A stretch of 64,000 nt of DNA from Sphingomonas sp. Mn802worker (GTDB lineage: Bacteria; Pseudomonadota; Alphaproteobacteria; Sphingomonadales; Sphingomonadaceae), in assembly GCF_000382485.1 (NCBI RefSeq), contig NZ_AORY01000012.1, forward strand, positions 124,001-188,000, in the 5' to 3' direction. The translations under genes and the position numbers were made by a program. The notes beneath the pieces are model-generated. The model saw only the letters and a program-made list of their open reading frames with translations, did no database searches and was not told where the DNA came from. The number at the start of each line of letters is the position of its first letter. Position 1 is the stretch's first letter. Below are positions 52,622 to 61,660 of the stretch, piece after piece.

Positions 52622-53893
52622 ATGATGAAAAATACAACGGCTTGGGAAGCGGGCAGCGACAGCATCGAGACGCGGCAGGGTTGGCTCGTCGTGATCGCGG
52701 CGATGATCGGCGTCGCGGTGGGACTAAGCCCGTTGCCGTTCTACACCATCGGCATGTTCGCGCCGGAGCTGTCGAAGGCGTTCGGCTGGAGCTTCGCCTC
52801 GATGATGGGCAGCATCGCGGTCCAGTCCGGCGTGGTCATGCTGGTCAGCCCGATCGTCGGCGTCATGATCGACCGTTACGGCGCCAGGCAGATCGCGATC
52901 GTGTCGCTGCTGCTGTTCGGCCTGTGTTTCATGAGCCTGTCGCTGAACAACGGATCGCTGATCGTCTTTTACGCGCAGTGGGTGGTGATGTCGGTGCTTG
53001 GCGCGGGCACGCTGTCGGCAACCTGGACGCGCGTCGTCAACGGCTGGTTCGACCGTAATCGCGGGCTTGCGCTCGGCGTCGCCAGCACGGGAACGGGGCT
53101 GACAGGGTTCCTCATCAAGCCATTTACCGCGTGGCTGATCCTGAGCTTTGGCTGGCGCACCGCGTTCGCGGTCATCGGCCTGCTGCCGATCGTGATCGGC
53201 GTTCCCGCCGTCCTTTGGCTCTTTCGCGAGCGTCAAACGGACGTGAACACGGGCGCCGAATCATCGGCGGAGCGCGCGACCGAATACGGCGTGACCCTGG
53301 CCGAGGCGCTGCGCGGACGGCGTTTCTGGATCCTGGTCGCGGCGTTCCTGATGATCGCCTTCGCGCTCACCGCGCCGACCCCGAACATGGAGAACATCCT
53401 CAAGACGTTTCATTTCGAACTGCCCGCGATCGGGCGCATCACCGCCAGCTTCGGGCTCGCCGTCATCGCAGGCCGCATTATCGGTGGCTGGCTGCTCGAT
53501 CGCATCTGGGCGCCGCTATGCGCGCTTGGCGTACTGCTGATCCCCGCCATCGGATCCTGGCTGCTGACCGGCAGCACCGTCAGTACCACGCATGCTTATC
53601 TCGCGGTTCTGGCGATCGGGTTCGGTGCTGGGTTCGAGTTCGACCTGCTCGCTTACCTTATCAACCGCTATTTCGGGCAGCGGCATTACGGCGCGATCTA
53701 CGGTTGCTTCTATACCGTGATCGCGCTCGGCGGCGGACTGGGTCCGGTCTTGTACGGCCTGAGCTTCGATCGGACCGGCAGCTACCACCTGGCCTTGCTG
53801 GGTGGCGCTGGCTGCCTGATCGCGGGTGGATTGCTGCTGCTGCTTCTTGGTCCCTACCCTAGCCAGTCGACGCGCCCTGCTGGATCAGTGTGA
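52622..53893 (+). CDS. MFS transporter, oxalate/formate antiporter-like
   Basis: 423 aa, 12 helices. Residues 14-40 GWLVVIAAMIGVAVGLSPLP; VGVMIDRYGARQIAIVSLLLFG (motif A); GAGTLSATWTRVVNGWFDRNRGLALGVASTGTG is the typical motif of the monocarboxylate-transporter-like family 16. A GAGGAAAAAG ribosome site precedes ATG 52622 (or 52625). Adjacent operator-like box. Probably transports a pathway substrate or product together with the TonB receptor that follows. Confidence 0.87.
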   Translation: MMKNTTAWEAGSDSIETRQGWLVVIAAMIGVAVGLSPLPFYTIGMFAPELSKAFGWSFASMMGSIAVQSGVVMLVSPIVGVMIDRYGARQIAIVSLLLFGLCFMSLSLNNGSLIVFYAQWVVMSVLGAGTLSATWTRVVNGWFDRNRGLALGVASTGTGLTGFLIKPFTAWLILSFGWRTAFAVIGLLPIVIGVPAVLWLFRERQTDVNTGAESSAERATEYGVTLAEALRGRRFWILVAAFLMIAFALTAPTPNMENILKTFHFELPAIGRITASFGLAVIAGRIIGGWLLDRIWAPLCALGVLLIPAIGSWLLTGSTVSTTHAYLAVLAIGFGAGFEFDLLAYLINRYFGQRHYGAIYGCFYTVIALGGGLGPVLYGLSFDRTGSYHLALLGGAGCLIAGGLLLLLLGPYPSQSTRPAGSV

Positions 53894-53951
53894 GCTTCTC
53901 ACAACAGCCTGCCGAAATTTACGAATGCGCTTGACAGCCTCTCGCAAATAT

Positions 53952-53987
53952 AATTGTACTATTGGCATAACAATATAACCAATAATG
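53952..53987. promoter_or_regulatory. Operator-like region, site f, before the TonB receptor gene
   Basis: A+T-rich stretch containing AATTGTACTATTG, then CATAACAATATAACC. Similar in word and spacing to the other boxes, less exact. Located 50 bp upstream of the start. Confidence 0.4.
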
Positions 53988-54037
53988 TCATTGTCGCAGG
54001 ACCGGGAACAGGCATCATTCGGGTGGGGAGTCGTATC

Positions 54038-56464
54038 ATGATGACGGGTTTATCCAGCAGGGTTTCTTTGATCGCGCTTGCGATCGCAGCGGGCTCGATG
54101 TCCTCAACCGCCAATGCGCAGGATGTACCGGCGCAACAGCAGGCTGGCTCAGACACGACTGCGGAGCCGGTCGCGACGGCAGCGGGCACGGCCGCTTCTC
54201 CGCAGGGCACGGCGCTCACCACGCAGTCCACGGCCGCTTCCGACGAACCGGCGGCACCGACGCCCAAGGCAGGTCAGGGCGCGCTTCAGGATATCGTCGT
54301 CACCGCGCAGCGCCGTCCGGAAAAAGTCCAGTCGATCCCGATCGCCGTGTCGGCATTCACGCCCGCCACGATCAAGGCGCTGAACCTGAACGACGCCATC
54401 TCGGTGTCCAAATACGTGCCGTCGATGATCTCGCAGCACAATGCGGGCCTCGCCACCGCCAACGGCTACTTCCTGCGCGGACTCGGCAATTCGCAATCTG
54501 CGGCGACGTTCGATCCGCCGGTCGGCACCTATGTCGACGACATCTACGTCGCGCGGCAGAACGCCAACAACTACGCGTATTTCGATACGGAGCGCGTTGA
54601 GGTGCTTCGCGGTCCGCAAGGTACGCTGTTCGGCCGCAACACGACCGGCGGCGCGGTGAACCTGATCATGCGCAAGCCGAGCGACAAGCTGGGCGCTAAG
54701 TTCGAGCTGACCGGCGGCTCGTTCAACCGCATCACCGCTAAGACCAGCATCGACCTGCCGGTGTCGGAGAAGATCCTGACCAAGGTCTCGGCTTTCTACG
54801 TCACCGATGACGGCTTCCTGAAGAACATCACGACCGGCGAGCGGTTGAACGGCGACAAGAGCTACGGCGTGCGCGGCGACATCCGACTGCTGCCGACCGA
54901 CAATGTCACGATCGACCTGTCGGGTGAGTACACCAACAACCAGGGCACCTATTTCGGCGTCCGCGTGCTGCCGACACCCGATCCGAAGTTCCGCACGGCG
55001 ACGACCCCGGTCTTCTACGAAGCGGCGATGAACATGCGAAAGGTCGATTGCGGCAAGGATCCCGTCACCACCTTGCTGACGACGCAGAACGGTCTGTGTC
55101 TGAACACCGACAATTACGCCGGTTCGGCGCACGTCAACTGGGACACCGATGGCGGTACGCTGGAGGCGATCGTCGGCTATCGCAAGCAGGACCAGGGCTA
55201 TATCAATAATTATAGCTCCAGCACCGTCAACAAATATGCAGGCTTCATCCTCGCCGACAAGATCAGGAACAATCAGCACTCCGGAGAGCTGAAATGGTCT
55301 AGCTCGCTCCTTGACGGCCGATTGAAGTACGTCGCCGGCGTCTTCTACCTCAAGGAGAACAATGAGCTTCAGACCGCGGGCTTCTCCGGCGGTACCACGT
55401 CCTACGTGCTGGCGCGGGCGACCTCGAACGGCCTGACCTATGGCAACGACATTCACTTCAAGCAGGCCGTGGAAACCGCGGCCGGGTACGCGCAGGCCGA
55501 TTGGGAGTTCGTGCCCAAGCTCACGCTGACCGCCGGCGCCCGCTACACATGGGAGCGCAAGGACATCGCGTTCTTCCTCTCCGACCGCTTCTTCAGCCCC
55601 GCCTACAACAGCAATCCGCTTGGTGCGGCCGGTTATTCGAGCGCGCAGGTCGCCGCGTCCGGCATTCCGCTCAGCCAGACGCAGAGACGCGTCACGCCGC
55701 GCTTCGCGCTGACCTACCAGGTCGATCCCAGCACGATCATCTACGCATCGGCCACCAACGGCTTCAAGTCGGGCGGCTGGAACGGGACCAACAACGTCCC
55801 CTTCCAGGTACTGCCGTTCCGTCCCGAGCGCACCTGGTCGTACGAGACGGGCTTCAAATCCGATCTCTTCAACCGCAAGCTGCGCGTGAACGGCACCGCA
55901 TATCTGGCGATCACCAATGACCTTCAGGTGACCTCGGGCATCATCGTCCCACCGGCGACCACGATCTCGCAGCTGGCGCGCAACGCCGGCAAGCTGCGCA
56001 GCTACGGATTCGAGTTCGAGACGATCTTCGCGCCGACGACGCGGTTCAACATCTTCGCCAACGGCTCGATCGGAAAAGGCAGCTATCTGTCGACCGTGCT
56101 GACGCCGGGCGTGCCGACCACGTCGCAGATCACCCCCGACACGATCCCGCTACGCGTGCCGACGTTCCAGCTCGCGACGGGGGCCACCTACAAGGTGCCG
56201 GTCGAGGCGCTCGACGGCGATGTCGGGCTGACGGGCGCCTACCGTCACAATTCCTCCTACGCGATCGCGGCGCTGAACACCGCCTTCGCCCCGCAGGAGA
56301 ATTTCGTCGACCTGAACCTTACCTACGACGCCAACGAAGGTACTTGGGGAGCGGCGTTCGGGGTAACCAACCTGACCAAGCAGGAAACGATCACCGCGAA
56401 CTTCCTGTCGCTGTTCCCCGGCGATCCGCGCCGCTTCACCGGACGGCTGTGGTTCAAGTTCTGA
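54038..56464 (+). CDS. TonB-dependent outer membrane receptor
   Basis: 808 aa. Signal peptide MMTGLSSRVSLIALAIAAGSMSSTANAQ; TonB box DIVVTAQRR; plug with DNVRNPQGTLFGRNTTGG-like RGPQGTLFGRNTTGGAVNL; 22-strand barrel ending RFTGRLWFKF with terminal Phe. GGGGAG ribosome site 7 bases upstream of ATG 54038; a longer start at 53954 is in the A+T-rich promoter. Imports a ligand across the outer membrane, probably the cluster's starting compound, via TonB-ExbBD. Confidence 0.93.
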   Translation: MMTGLSSRVSLIALAIAAGSMSSTANAQDVPAQQQAGSDTTAEPVATAAGTAASPQGTALTTQSTAASDEPAAPTPKAGQGALQDIVVTAQRRPEKVQSIPIAVSAFTPATIKALNLNDAISVSKYVPSMISQHNAGLATANGYFLRGLGNSQSAATFDPPVGTYVDDIYVARQNANNYAYFDTERVEVLRGPQGTLFGRNTTGGAVNLIMRKPSDKLGAKFELTGGSFNRITAKTSIDLPVSEKILTKVSAFYVTDDGFLKNITTGERLNGDKSYGVRGDIRLLPTDNVTIDLSGEYTNNQGTYFGVRVLPTPDPKFRTATTPVFYEAAMNMRKVDCGKDPVTTLLTTQNGLCLNTDNYAGSAHVNWDTDGGTLEAIVGYRKQDQGYINNYSSSTVNKYAGFILADKIRNNQHSGELKWSSSLLDGRLKYVAGVFYLKENNELQTAGFSGGTTSYVLARATSNGLTYGNDIHFKQAVETAAGYAQADWEFVPKLTLTAGARYTWERKDIAFFLSDRFFSPAYNSNPLGAAGYSSAQVAASGIPLSQTQRRVTPRFALTYQVDPSTIIYASATNGFKSGGWNGTNNVPFQVLPFRPERTWSYETGFKSDLFNRKLRVNGTAYLAITNDLQVTSGIIVPPATTISQLARNAGKLRSYGFEFETIFAPTTRFNIFANGSIGKGSYLSTVLTPGVPTTSQITPDTIPLRVPTFQLATGATYKVPVEALDGDVGLTGAYRHNSSYAIAALNTAFAPQENFVDLNLTYDANEGTWGAAFGVTNLTKQETITANFLSLFPGDPRRFTGRLWFKF

Positions 56465-56481
56465 TCGACTGACGTCCACAT

Positions 56482-56523
56482 CGAAGAAAAAAGGGCTGCC
56501 GAAAGGCAGCCCTTTTTTCTTCG
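56482..56523. terminator. Strong bidirectional terminator
   Basis: Nineteen-base perfect stem, arms CGAAGAAAAAAGGGCTGCC and its complement, with a GAAA tetraloop. A-run at one end and T-run at the other make it a good terminator for both the TonB receptor (+) and the LysR gene (-). Confidence 0.93.
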
Positions 56524-56548
56524 TCGGCATACCTTCTGGCGCGCTAGG

Positions 56549-57478
56549 TCACCGCGTCTCGCCCGCTCGCGCAAGGTCGATCACCACGCCGGCGAAGTTG
56601 CAGGCGGCGATGTGCGGCGGACCAGCTCGGCGCGTGAACAGGAACGCGCCCCGGCTGGCGGCGAAATCGTGCTGCGGCAAGATCGCCAGCCGTCCTGCCT
56701 CCAGGTCGGACCGCAGCACGCCTTCACCCATCAGGCAGATGAACGGTTCACGCACCAGCAACCCGCGCGCCAGATCGCCCGCCTCGCATCGCAGCATGTA
56801 CGGCGGTGGCGGCAGCCGATCGCGCGCGAACACCGCATGGATATGATCGAGCCGCGCGGAGTGACGCGGCACGATCCACGGATAGTCGAGCAGCGCTGCA
56901 AGGCGCAGGTCGGCGCGGCCGAGCAACGGGTGGTTCGCGCCGACGACCAGCACGTCCTGCTCGCGAAACAGCAACGTGCGTGACAGGCGATCGTCATCCA
57001 CCCCGCCCTCCTCGGGCGCGCTCAGCACCAGATCAAGGCCGCCGCCGAGCAGTTCCGCCAGCAATGGCGCCGAGAAGCGCACGTCGACCGACACCATCGT
57101 CTCGGGCCAGCGATGCCGGAACCGCGCGATCGCCTCGCACAGCAGCCCCTGCGCCATGCTGGGGCTCGCGCCGACCGCGAGCTGCTGCTCGCCCGCCTTG
57201 GTCAGCGCCCGCAGTTCAGCAGCGGCGAGCTCATATTCCGCCAGGATCGTTCGCGCATGCTGGACCAGCACCTCGGTGTAGCGCGTCGGCCGCGCACCCG
57301 CCCGACCGCGCTCGAAGAGCCGTGTGGCGAACGCATCCTCCAGCACGCGAATGCTCTTGCTGATCGACGGCTGGCTGATCCGCAACACCGCGGCGGCGCC
57401 GGCGAACGACCCTGAATCGACGACCGCGACCAGATGGCGCAATTTGACCGGATCGAGGCGGGACAGATCCATAGCCAT
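56549..57478 (-). CDS. LysR-family transcriptional regulator
   Basis: 309 aa. N-terminal winged HTH: KLRHLVAVVDSGSFAGAAAVLRISQPSISKSIRVLED (HTH residues ~15-45), with the dimerisation linker helix and a two-lobe ligand-binding domain (QQLAVGASPSMAQGLLCEA; MFARDRLPPPPYML). Divergent from the small gene at 57,580; the 100-bp gap holds a weak dyad. Probably senses a pathway acid and controls neighbouring genes. Confidence 0.92.
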   Translation of the reverse strand: MAMDLSRLDPVKLRHLVAVVDSGSFAGAAAVLRISQPSISKSIRVLEDAFATRLFERGRAGARPTRYTEVLVQHARTILAEYELAAAELRALTKAGEQQLAVGASPSMAQGLLCEAIARFRHRWPETMVSVDVRFSAPLLAELLGGGLDLVLSAPEEGGVDDDRLSRTLLFREQDVLVVGANHPLLGRADLRLAALLDYPWIVPRHSARLDHIHAVFARDRLPPPPYMLRCEAGDLARGLLVREPFICLMGEGVLRSDLEAGRLAILPQHDFAASRGAFLFTRRAGPPHIAACNFAGVVIDLARAGETR

Positions 57479-57579
57479 TTGTCATGCATAAATACCATAA
57501 TGGCAATGGTCGCCGCCGCGCTGCGATGCGACATCATTGTTCATCAGCGCGGATCGCGCACATCGCAACGGGCGAGGTG
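57479..57579. promoter_or_regulatory. LysR/small-gene intergenic region with ATG-N9-CAT dyad
   Basis: ATGCATAAATACCAT is a near-dyad with the T-N11-A spacing often bound by LysR proteins, 5 bases from the LysR start. Only a candidate. Confidence 0.35.
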
Positions 57580-57822
57580 ATGGTGGAGGAAATCGGATCA
57601 ACCGTGGCCGACCGCGCGCTGGCCGTCGCGACGGCCTTGTCCGCGGAGGTCGTCGTGCTGCGCGACCGGCTGGAGACGATCGAGCGACTGGCGGCACGAC
57701 GCGGGCTGTTCACGACCGGCGAGATCGATAAATTCGTGCCAACACCGGATGAGGCGCGCGATTTGAAGGCGCGACGGCACGGCTTCATCCAACGCGTCTT
57801 CGGCGCGCTGCGTGATCGATAA
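57580..57822 (+). CDS. Small hypothetical protein
   Basis: 80 aa, MVEEIGSTVADRALAVATAL at its start; helical (SAEVVVLRDRLETIERLAARR) with an end rich in basic residues. It ends 11 bp before the methyltransferase gene, in its own frame. An earlier start at 57484 is possible but lacks a ribosome site. Resembles small accessory subunits seen before amidase/hydrolase genes, but I cannot name it. Likely operonic with the methyltransferase. Confidence 0.5.
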   Translation: MVEEIGSTVADRALAVATALSAEVVVLRDRLETIERLAARRGLFTTGEIDKFVPTPDEARDLKARRHGFIQRVFGALRDR

Positions 57823-57833
57823 AGGAGCCTGCG

Positions 57834-58976
57834 ATGCAGACGATGCCGCACGACATGATGATCCGACCCCGCTTCGACGATGCGGTCCGCGAAGCCTATT
57901 GGGGCGAATTGCAGACATTCCTTGAAACCGACGTGCGGCCAGGCTTTCGCCGTCATTACGAGACTTCGGTCGAGCCGCAGCTTCGCGATGTCCTGCATCG
58001 ATCGCCCGACCGTCACGAGATCGCGACCGCGATGCTCGGCTATCCCGCCAATCGCGCCTGGTATGTCGCGCGCACGACCGCTCAGCGCCAAGCGTTCGAC
58101 GCGTCGCGCGCGATCGTCGACCAACAAGCCGACGAATTAAGCGCCCGCGCCAGGGCTCTCGGAAACGGGCACGCGGTGCTGGAGCTCGATGCGTCGCTGC
58201 CCTTTCCGCGCTACGTACAGGCGGAGCCGCACAACATGGCCGGTGGCTACGACGATAGCACCGGCAGCCACCCGCTCGCCGCCGGCGCGACCTACGACCG
58301 TGCGCTGGCGGTCCACCGCGTTGCGGCCATGGGTCCGCTGGTCGACGATGTCGGACATAGCATCGCCGCCATGCTGAAAACGGCGTTCCCCAATTTCGCG
58401 CCGCGCCGCATCCTTGAGCTTGGGTGCACCGTCGGACACACCCTGCTGCCGTTCAAACAGGCGTATCCGGCGGCCGAGGTCGTCGGCATCGACGTGTCCG
58501 GCCCCTGCCTCGCCTACGGTGCGGCGCGCGCTTCCTCGCTTGGAGTGGAAGTGACGTTCAGCGAGCGCAATGCCGAGCATACCGGCTATGCCGATGCCAG
58601 CTTCGACCTCGTCTTCTCGCGCATTCTGCTCCACGAGACATGCGAGGAGGCCGCGCGCGCCATCTTCGCCGAATGTCACCGCTTGCTGCGCCCCGGCGGC
58701 ATCATGTTCCATTCCGATGCACCGCAATTCGACGAGCTCGACGCTTACGCACAATCGCTGCGTGACTGGGACATCCGCTGCAATGCCGAACCGTTCATGG
58801 ACGGCTATTACGCGATGGTGCTGGAAGACGAGTTCGCCCGCGCGGGCTTCGCGCGCGACACCATGTTCCGCCTCTTCGCGCCCAGCCTGATCGTGCAGGC
58901 AGGCTATCGCGCAGAAGAAACGCGCACCAGCGGCGGACGCTACTTCCTTGCTGGCGCGCGCAAGGCGACGAACTGA
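57834..58976 (+). CDS. Class I SAM-dependent methyltransferase
   Basis: 380 aa. Residues ~1-180 are a helical N-terminal region; then RRILELGCTVGHTLLPFKQA (SAM motif I), AAEVVGIDVSGPCLAYG (motif II) and SFDLVFSRILLHETCEEAARAIFAECHRLLRPGG (post-I/III). AAAGGAG ribosome site precedes ATG 57834. Substrate unknown. Neighbouring isochorismatase-fold gene suggests a shared pathway step such as methylation of an acid or amide. Confidence 0.88.
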   Translation: MQTMPHDMMIRPRFDDAVREAYWGELQTFLETDVRPGFRRHYETSVEPQLRDVLHRSPDRHEIATAMLGYPANRAWYVARTTAQRQAFDASRAIVDQQADELSARARALGNGHAVLELDASLPFPRYVQAEPHNMAGGYDDSTGSHPLAAGATYDRALAVHRVAAMGPLVDDVGHSIAAMLKTAFPNFAPRRILELGCTVGHTLLPFKQAYPAAEVVGIDVSGPCLAYGAARASSLGVEVTFSERNAEHTGYADASFDLVFSRILLHETCEEAARAIFAECHRLLRPGGIMFHSDAPQFDELDAYAQSLRDWDIRCNAEPFMDGYYAMVLEDEFARAGFARDTMFRLFAPSLIVQAGYRAEETRTSGGRYFLAGARKATN

Positions 58977-58991
58977 AAAGGACCGTGCCCC

Positions 58992-59573
58992 GTGACCACG
59001 ACCAGCTCCAACCTTTCCGACCACGCAGCGCTTGTCCTGATCGACCTCCAGGCCGGCATCTGCGCGCGAGAGACGAAGCCGCATACGGCATCCGAGGTCG
59101 TCCACCGCGCGGCAGATTTGGCAAACGCCTTTCGCAACAACGGTCGCCCTGTCGTACTCGTAACCGTAGGCTGGGCCGCCGACATGGCCGACGCTCCGCG
59201 TCAGCGCCACGCCGCGCCGATCCCCGCGCCGGCCGACCCGGACGCATTCACGGCGATCGTACCCGAACTTGGTGCGCAGCCAGGCGACCTGCACGTCCGC
59301 AAACACCAATGGGGCGCTTTCTACGGCACCGACCTTGATCTGCAATTGCGCCGCCACGGCATCGACCAGATCGTGCTGGCGGGCATCGTCACCAACATGG
59401 GAGTCGAATCAACCGCGCGATCGGCGTGGGAGCACGGTTATTCGATCCTGTTCGCCGAAGACGCGACCAGCAGCTTTTCGTCAGAGATGCACGATTTCGC
59501 CTTCGCCAACATCTTTCCGCGCCTGGGGCTCGTCACCGACACGGCCACGATCATCGCCGAACTTGCGGGATGA
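58992..59573 (+). CDS. Isochorismatase-fold protein lacking the catalytic Cys
   Basis: 193 aa. Asp18 (VLIDLQAGI) and Lys104 (HVRKHQWGAF) are kept but the nucleophile Cys position reads Gly137 (GIVTNMGVESTARSAW), the YecD-type variant. So it may not be a cysteine hydrolase, or it may bind ligands or hydrolyse by other means. GTG start at 58992. Sits 15 bp after the methyltransferase gene. Confidence 0.83.
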   Translation: MTTTSSNLSDHAALVLIDLQAGICARETKPHTASEVVHRAADLANAFRNNGRPVVLVTVGWAADMADAPRQRHAAPIPAPADPDAFTAIVPELGAQPGDLHVRKHQWGAFYGTDLDLQLRRHGIDQIVLAGIVTNMGVESTARSAWEHGYSILFAEDATSSFSSEMHDFAFANIFPRLGLVTDTATIIAELAG

Positions 59574-59733
59574 GCCACCCAACCCTGTGACGTGACTCAG
59601 CCGCAACGGCTCTGTCTGTCCGCGATCGAATCGACTGTCAAAGCATTAGTCCTACCAACGCCTTAGGGCCGGCTACTCTCTTGACGGTTGCGCCAAAAAC
59701 TGGACTACCCACTGCGACGGCACTCCTTGGGAG

Positions 59734-60525
59734 ATGCGCGAACGGAGTGGATGCAGCTTGATCGACCGCAATGCCGCCGTGCCGATCTATCACCAGATCT
59801 TTCTGCAACTGCGCGATCAGATCCTGAGCGGAGAGCGCCCGTTCGGCAGCGCGTTGCCGACCGAGCAGGAGCTTTCCGAGCAATTCGACGTGTCGCGCAT
59901 CACCGCGCGACGCGTGTTGACCGAATTGAGCCAGCAGCACTTCGTCGAGCGCAAGCGGCGACTGGGCACGCGCGTGATCTTCCAATCGCCCGCCAAGGCG
60001 ATGGAGGCGAACATCGATCAGGCGGTCGATTCGCTCTTGGCATTCGGGCGACGCACCACCGTCAAGGTGATCGAGGTCGCGGCCGAAATGCCCTCCCCGA
60101 CCGTGGCGAGCGCGCTCGGCGTCGGGCTGAACCAGGAGGTCGTACGCGCGATCCGGACGCGCAGCATCGATGGCGTGCCGCTCGGCTATATCGTCAGCTA
60201 CGTGCCCGCAGCGCTCGCCGGCATCGTCACTGCCGATGCACTCGCGAAAGCGCCGATCCTGAAGGTGCTGGAAGAAGGCGGCTACAAGGCCGAGCAGGCC
60301 GAGCAGACGATCAGCGCGACGCAATCCGACCCGACCATCTCGCAAGCGCTCGACATCGAACCCCGCGCCGCACTGCTGCGGATCAGCCGCACGGTATATA
60401 ACGGCGCCCGCCATCCGTTCCTGCTCACCTTCGCGCATTACCGCGCGGACAAGTTCACGATCCGCCTCGACCTGCAGCATCTCAGCATAGCGGCGGTCCC
60501 GGTCCTCGCCCATAGCGGAGCCTGA
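59734..60525 (+). CDS. GntR-family (HutC/UTRA) transcriptional regulator
   Basis: 263 aa. Winged HTH at ~10-80 (VPIYHQIFLQLRDQILSGE; LPTEQELSEQFDVSRITARRVLTELSQ), then the UTRA effector-binding domain (VKVIEVAAEMPS; LRISRTVYNGARHPFLLTFA; FTIRLDLQHL). TTG at 59758 (LIDRNAAVPIYHQI) is a likely true start, with GGAGTGGA in front; ATG 59734 has GGGAG too close. HutC-type regulators bind AT-rich palindromes such as the boxes in this cluster. Its natural ligand is unknown. Confidence 0.9.
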   Translation: MRERSGCSLIDRNAAVPIYHQIFLQLRDQILSGERPFGSALPTEQELSEQFDVSRITARRVLTELSQQHFVERKRRLGTRVIFQSPAKAMEANIDQAVDSLLAFGRRTTVKVIEVAAEMPSPTVASALGVGLNQEVVRAIRTRSIDGVPLGYIVSYVPAALAGIVTADALAKAPILKVLEEGGYKAEQAEQTISATQSDPTISQALDIEPRAALLRISRTVYNGARHPFLLTFAHYRADKFTIRLDLQHLSIAAVPVLAHSGA

Positions 60526-60560
60526 ACGCGATTCGCCGCACAAAGTCTTTGCCCCTCACG

Positions 60561-60585
60561 CTTTTGGTATATACACAATACAATT
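60561..60585. promoter_or_regulatory. Operator-like box, site e
   Basis: Read on the minus strand: AATTGTATTGT, two bases, ATATACCAAAAG. The first 11 bases are identical to site b; 10 of 12 match in the second half. Lies 58 bp upstream of the quinone oxidoreductase start and 35 bp after the GntR gene. Confidence 0.6.
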
Positions 60586-60643
60586 GGAACTAGACGCGGG
60601 GTCGCAAGTCGGCGTCGCGCAACCAACGGGCAGGAGCACGGGC

Positions 60644-61660
60644 GTGAAGGCATTTGTGATCGGCGAGCAGGACGGCGTCCAGGCACTGCGCGAGACGACC
60701 CGGCCCGATCCGGAACCCGCCTTTGGACAAGTCATCCTCGCGCCGCGTCTCGTCAGCCTCAACAATCGCGATCTTCAGATCATCCGTGGCAGCTACGGCG
60801 CGAAAAAGCCCGCAGACCGCATCCCGGTGTCCGAAGGTGTGGGTGAGATCGTCGCCGTCGGGGAGGGCGTCAGCGGGTTCGCGCCCGGCGACCGGGTCAT
60901 CGCGCCACACTTTGTCAACTGGACGAGTGGTGACTTCGGCTATCACGCGTTCGGCCACGACTTGGGCGTGACGCATGACGGCTGGCTGGCCGAGCGTGTC
61001 GCCGTGCCCGCCGCCGCGCTGGTCCGCGTGCCGGCTGGACTTTCCGACCGCCAGGTCGCCGCCCTTCCCTCCGCCGCGCTGACCGCGTGGAACGCGGTGG
61101 TTGAGGTCGGCCGTGTCAAGGCGGGCGATGTGGTTCTTACGCTCGGTACCGGTGGCGTATCGACCTTCGCGTTGCAGATTGCGAAGGCGAATGGTGCGCG
61201 TGTCGCGACGACCTCGTCCAGCGACGAGAAGCTGGCACGCGCACGCGAACTGGGCGCGGACATCACGATCAACTATCGTACCCACGCCGACTGGGCGGCG
61301 GAGCTGATGAAGGCGACGAACAACGCCGGCGCCGACATCATCGTCGAGACCGGTGGCCCCGCGACGCTCAGCCAGTCGCTCGCCGCTGCCGCGGTCAACG
61401 GACGGATCGTCATTATCGGCGTGACCGCGGGTCAATCGGGCGAAGGCCTGCCTAATTACGGCACCATCATCGGCAAGAACCTCACGCTGCGCGGTATCGC
61501 AGAGGGCAGCCGTGAGATGCTCGCGCGGCTGCTGCGCGCGGTCGAGGCGAACAACATCGAGCCGGTCGTCGCGAAGACCTTCGCCTTTGCCGAGGCCGCC
61601 GACGCCTACGCGCATCTCGCCTCCGCCGATCACGTCGGCAAGGTGATGATCCAGTTCTGA
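60644..61660 (+). CDS. NAD(P)H quinone oxidoreductase-like MDR protein
   Basis: 338 aa, GTG start with CAGGAG seven bases upstream. GDVVLTLGTGGVSTFALQIAKANGARV is the NAD(P)-binding loop; GVGEIVAVGEGVSGFAPGDRV in the catalytic domain. No zinc ligands, so quinone oxidoreductase/enoyl-reductase-like. Its TGA overlaps the ATG of the MmgE/PrpD gene by one base. Possible enoyl or enone reduction in the pathway. Confidence 0.85.
   Translation: MKAFVIGEQDGVQALRETTRPDPEPAFGQVILAPRLVSLNNRDLQIIRGSYGAKKPADRIPVSEGVGEIVAVGEGVSGFAPGDRVIAPHFVNWTSGDFGYHAFGHDLGVTHDGWLAERVAVPAAALVRVPAGLSDRQVAALPSAALTAWNAVVEVGRVKAGDVVLTLGTGGVSTFALQIAKANGARVATTSSSDEKLARARELGADITINYRTHADWAAELMKATNNAGADIIVETGGPATLSQSLAAAAVNGRIVIIGVTAGQSGEGLPNYGTIIGKNLTLRGIAEGSREMLARLLRAVEANNIEPVVAKTFAFAEAADAYAHLASADHVGKVMIQF

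Noticed and set aside
54149..55456. 435-aa leftward frame opposite the TonB receptor
   Set aside because: Shadow of a certain gene.
58137..59357. 406-aa leftward frame opposite the methyltransferase and isochorismatase-fold genes
   Set aside because: Shadow frame without family motifs.
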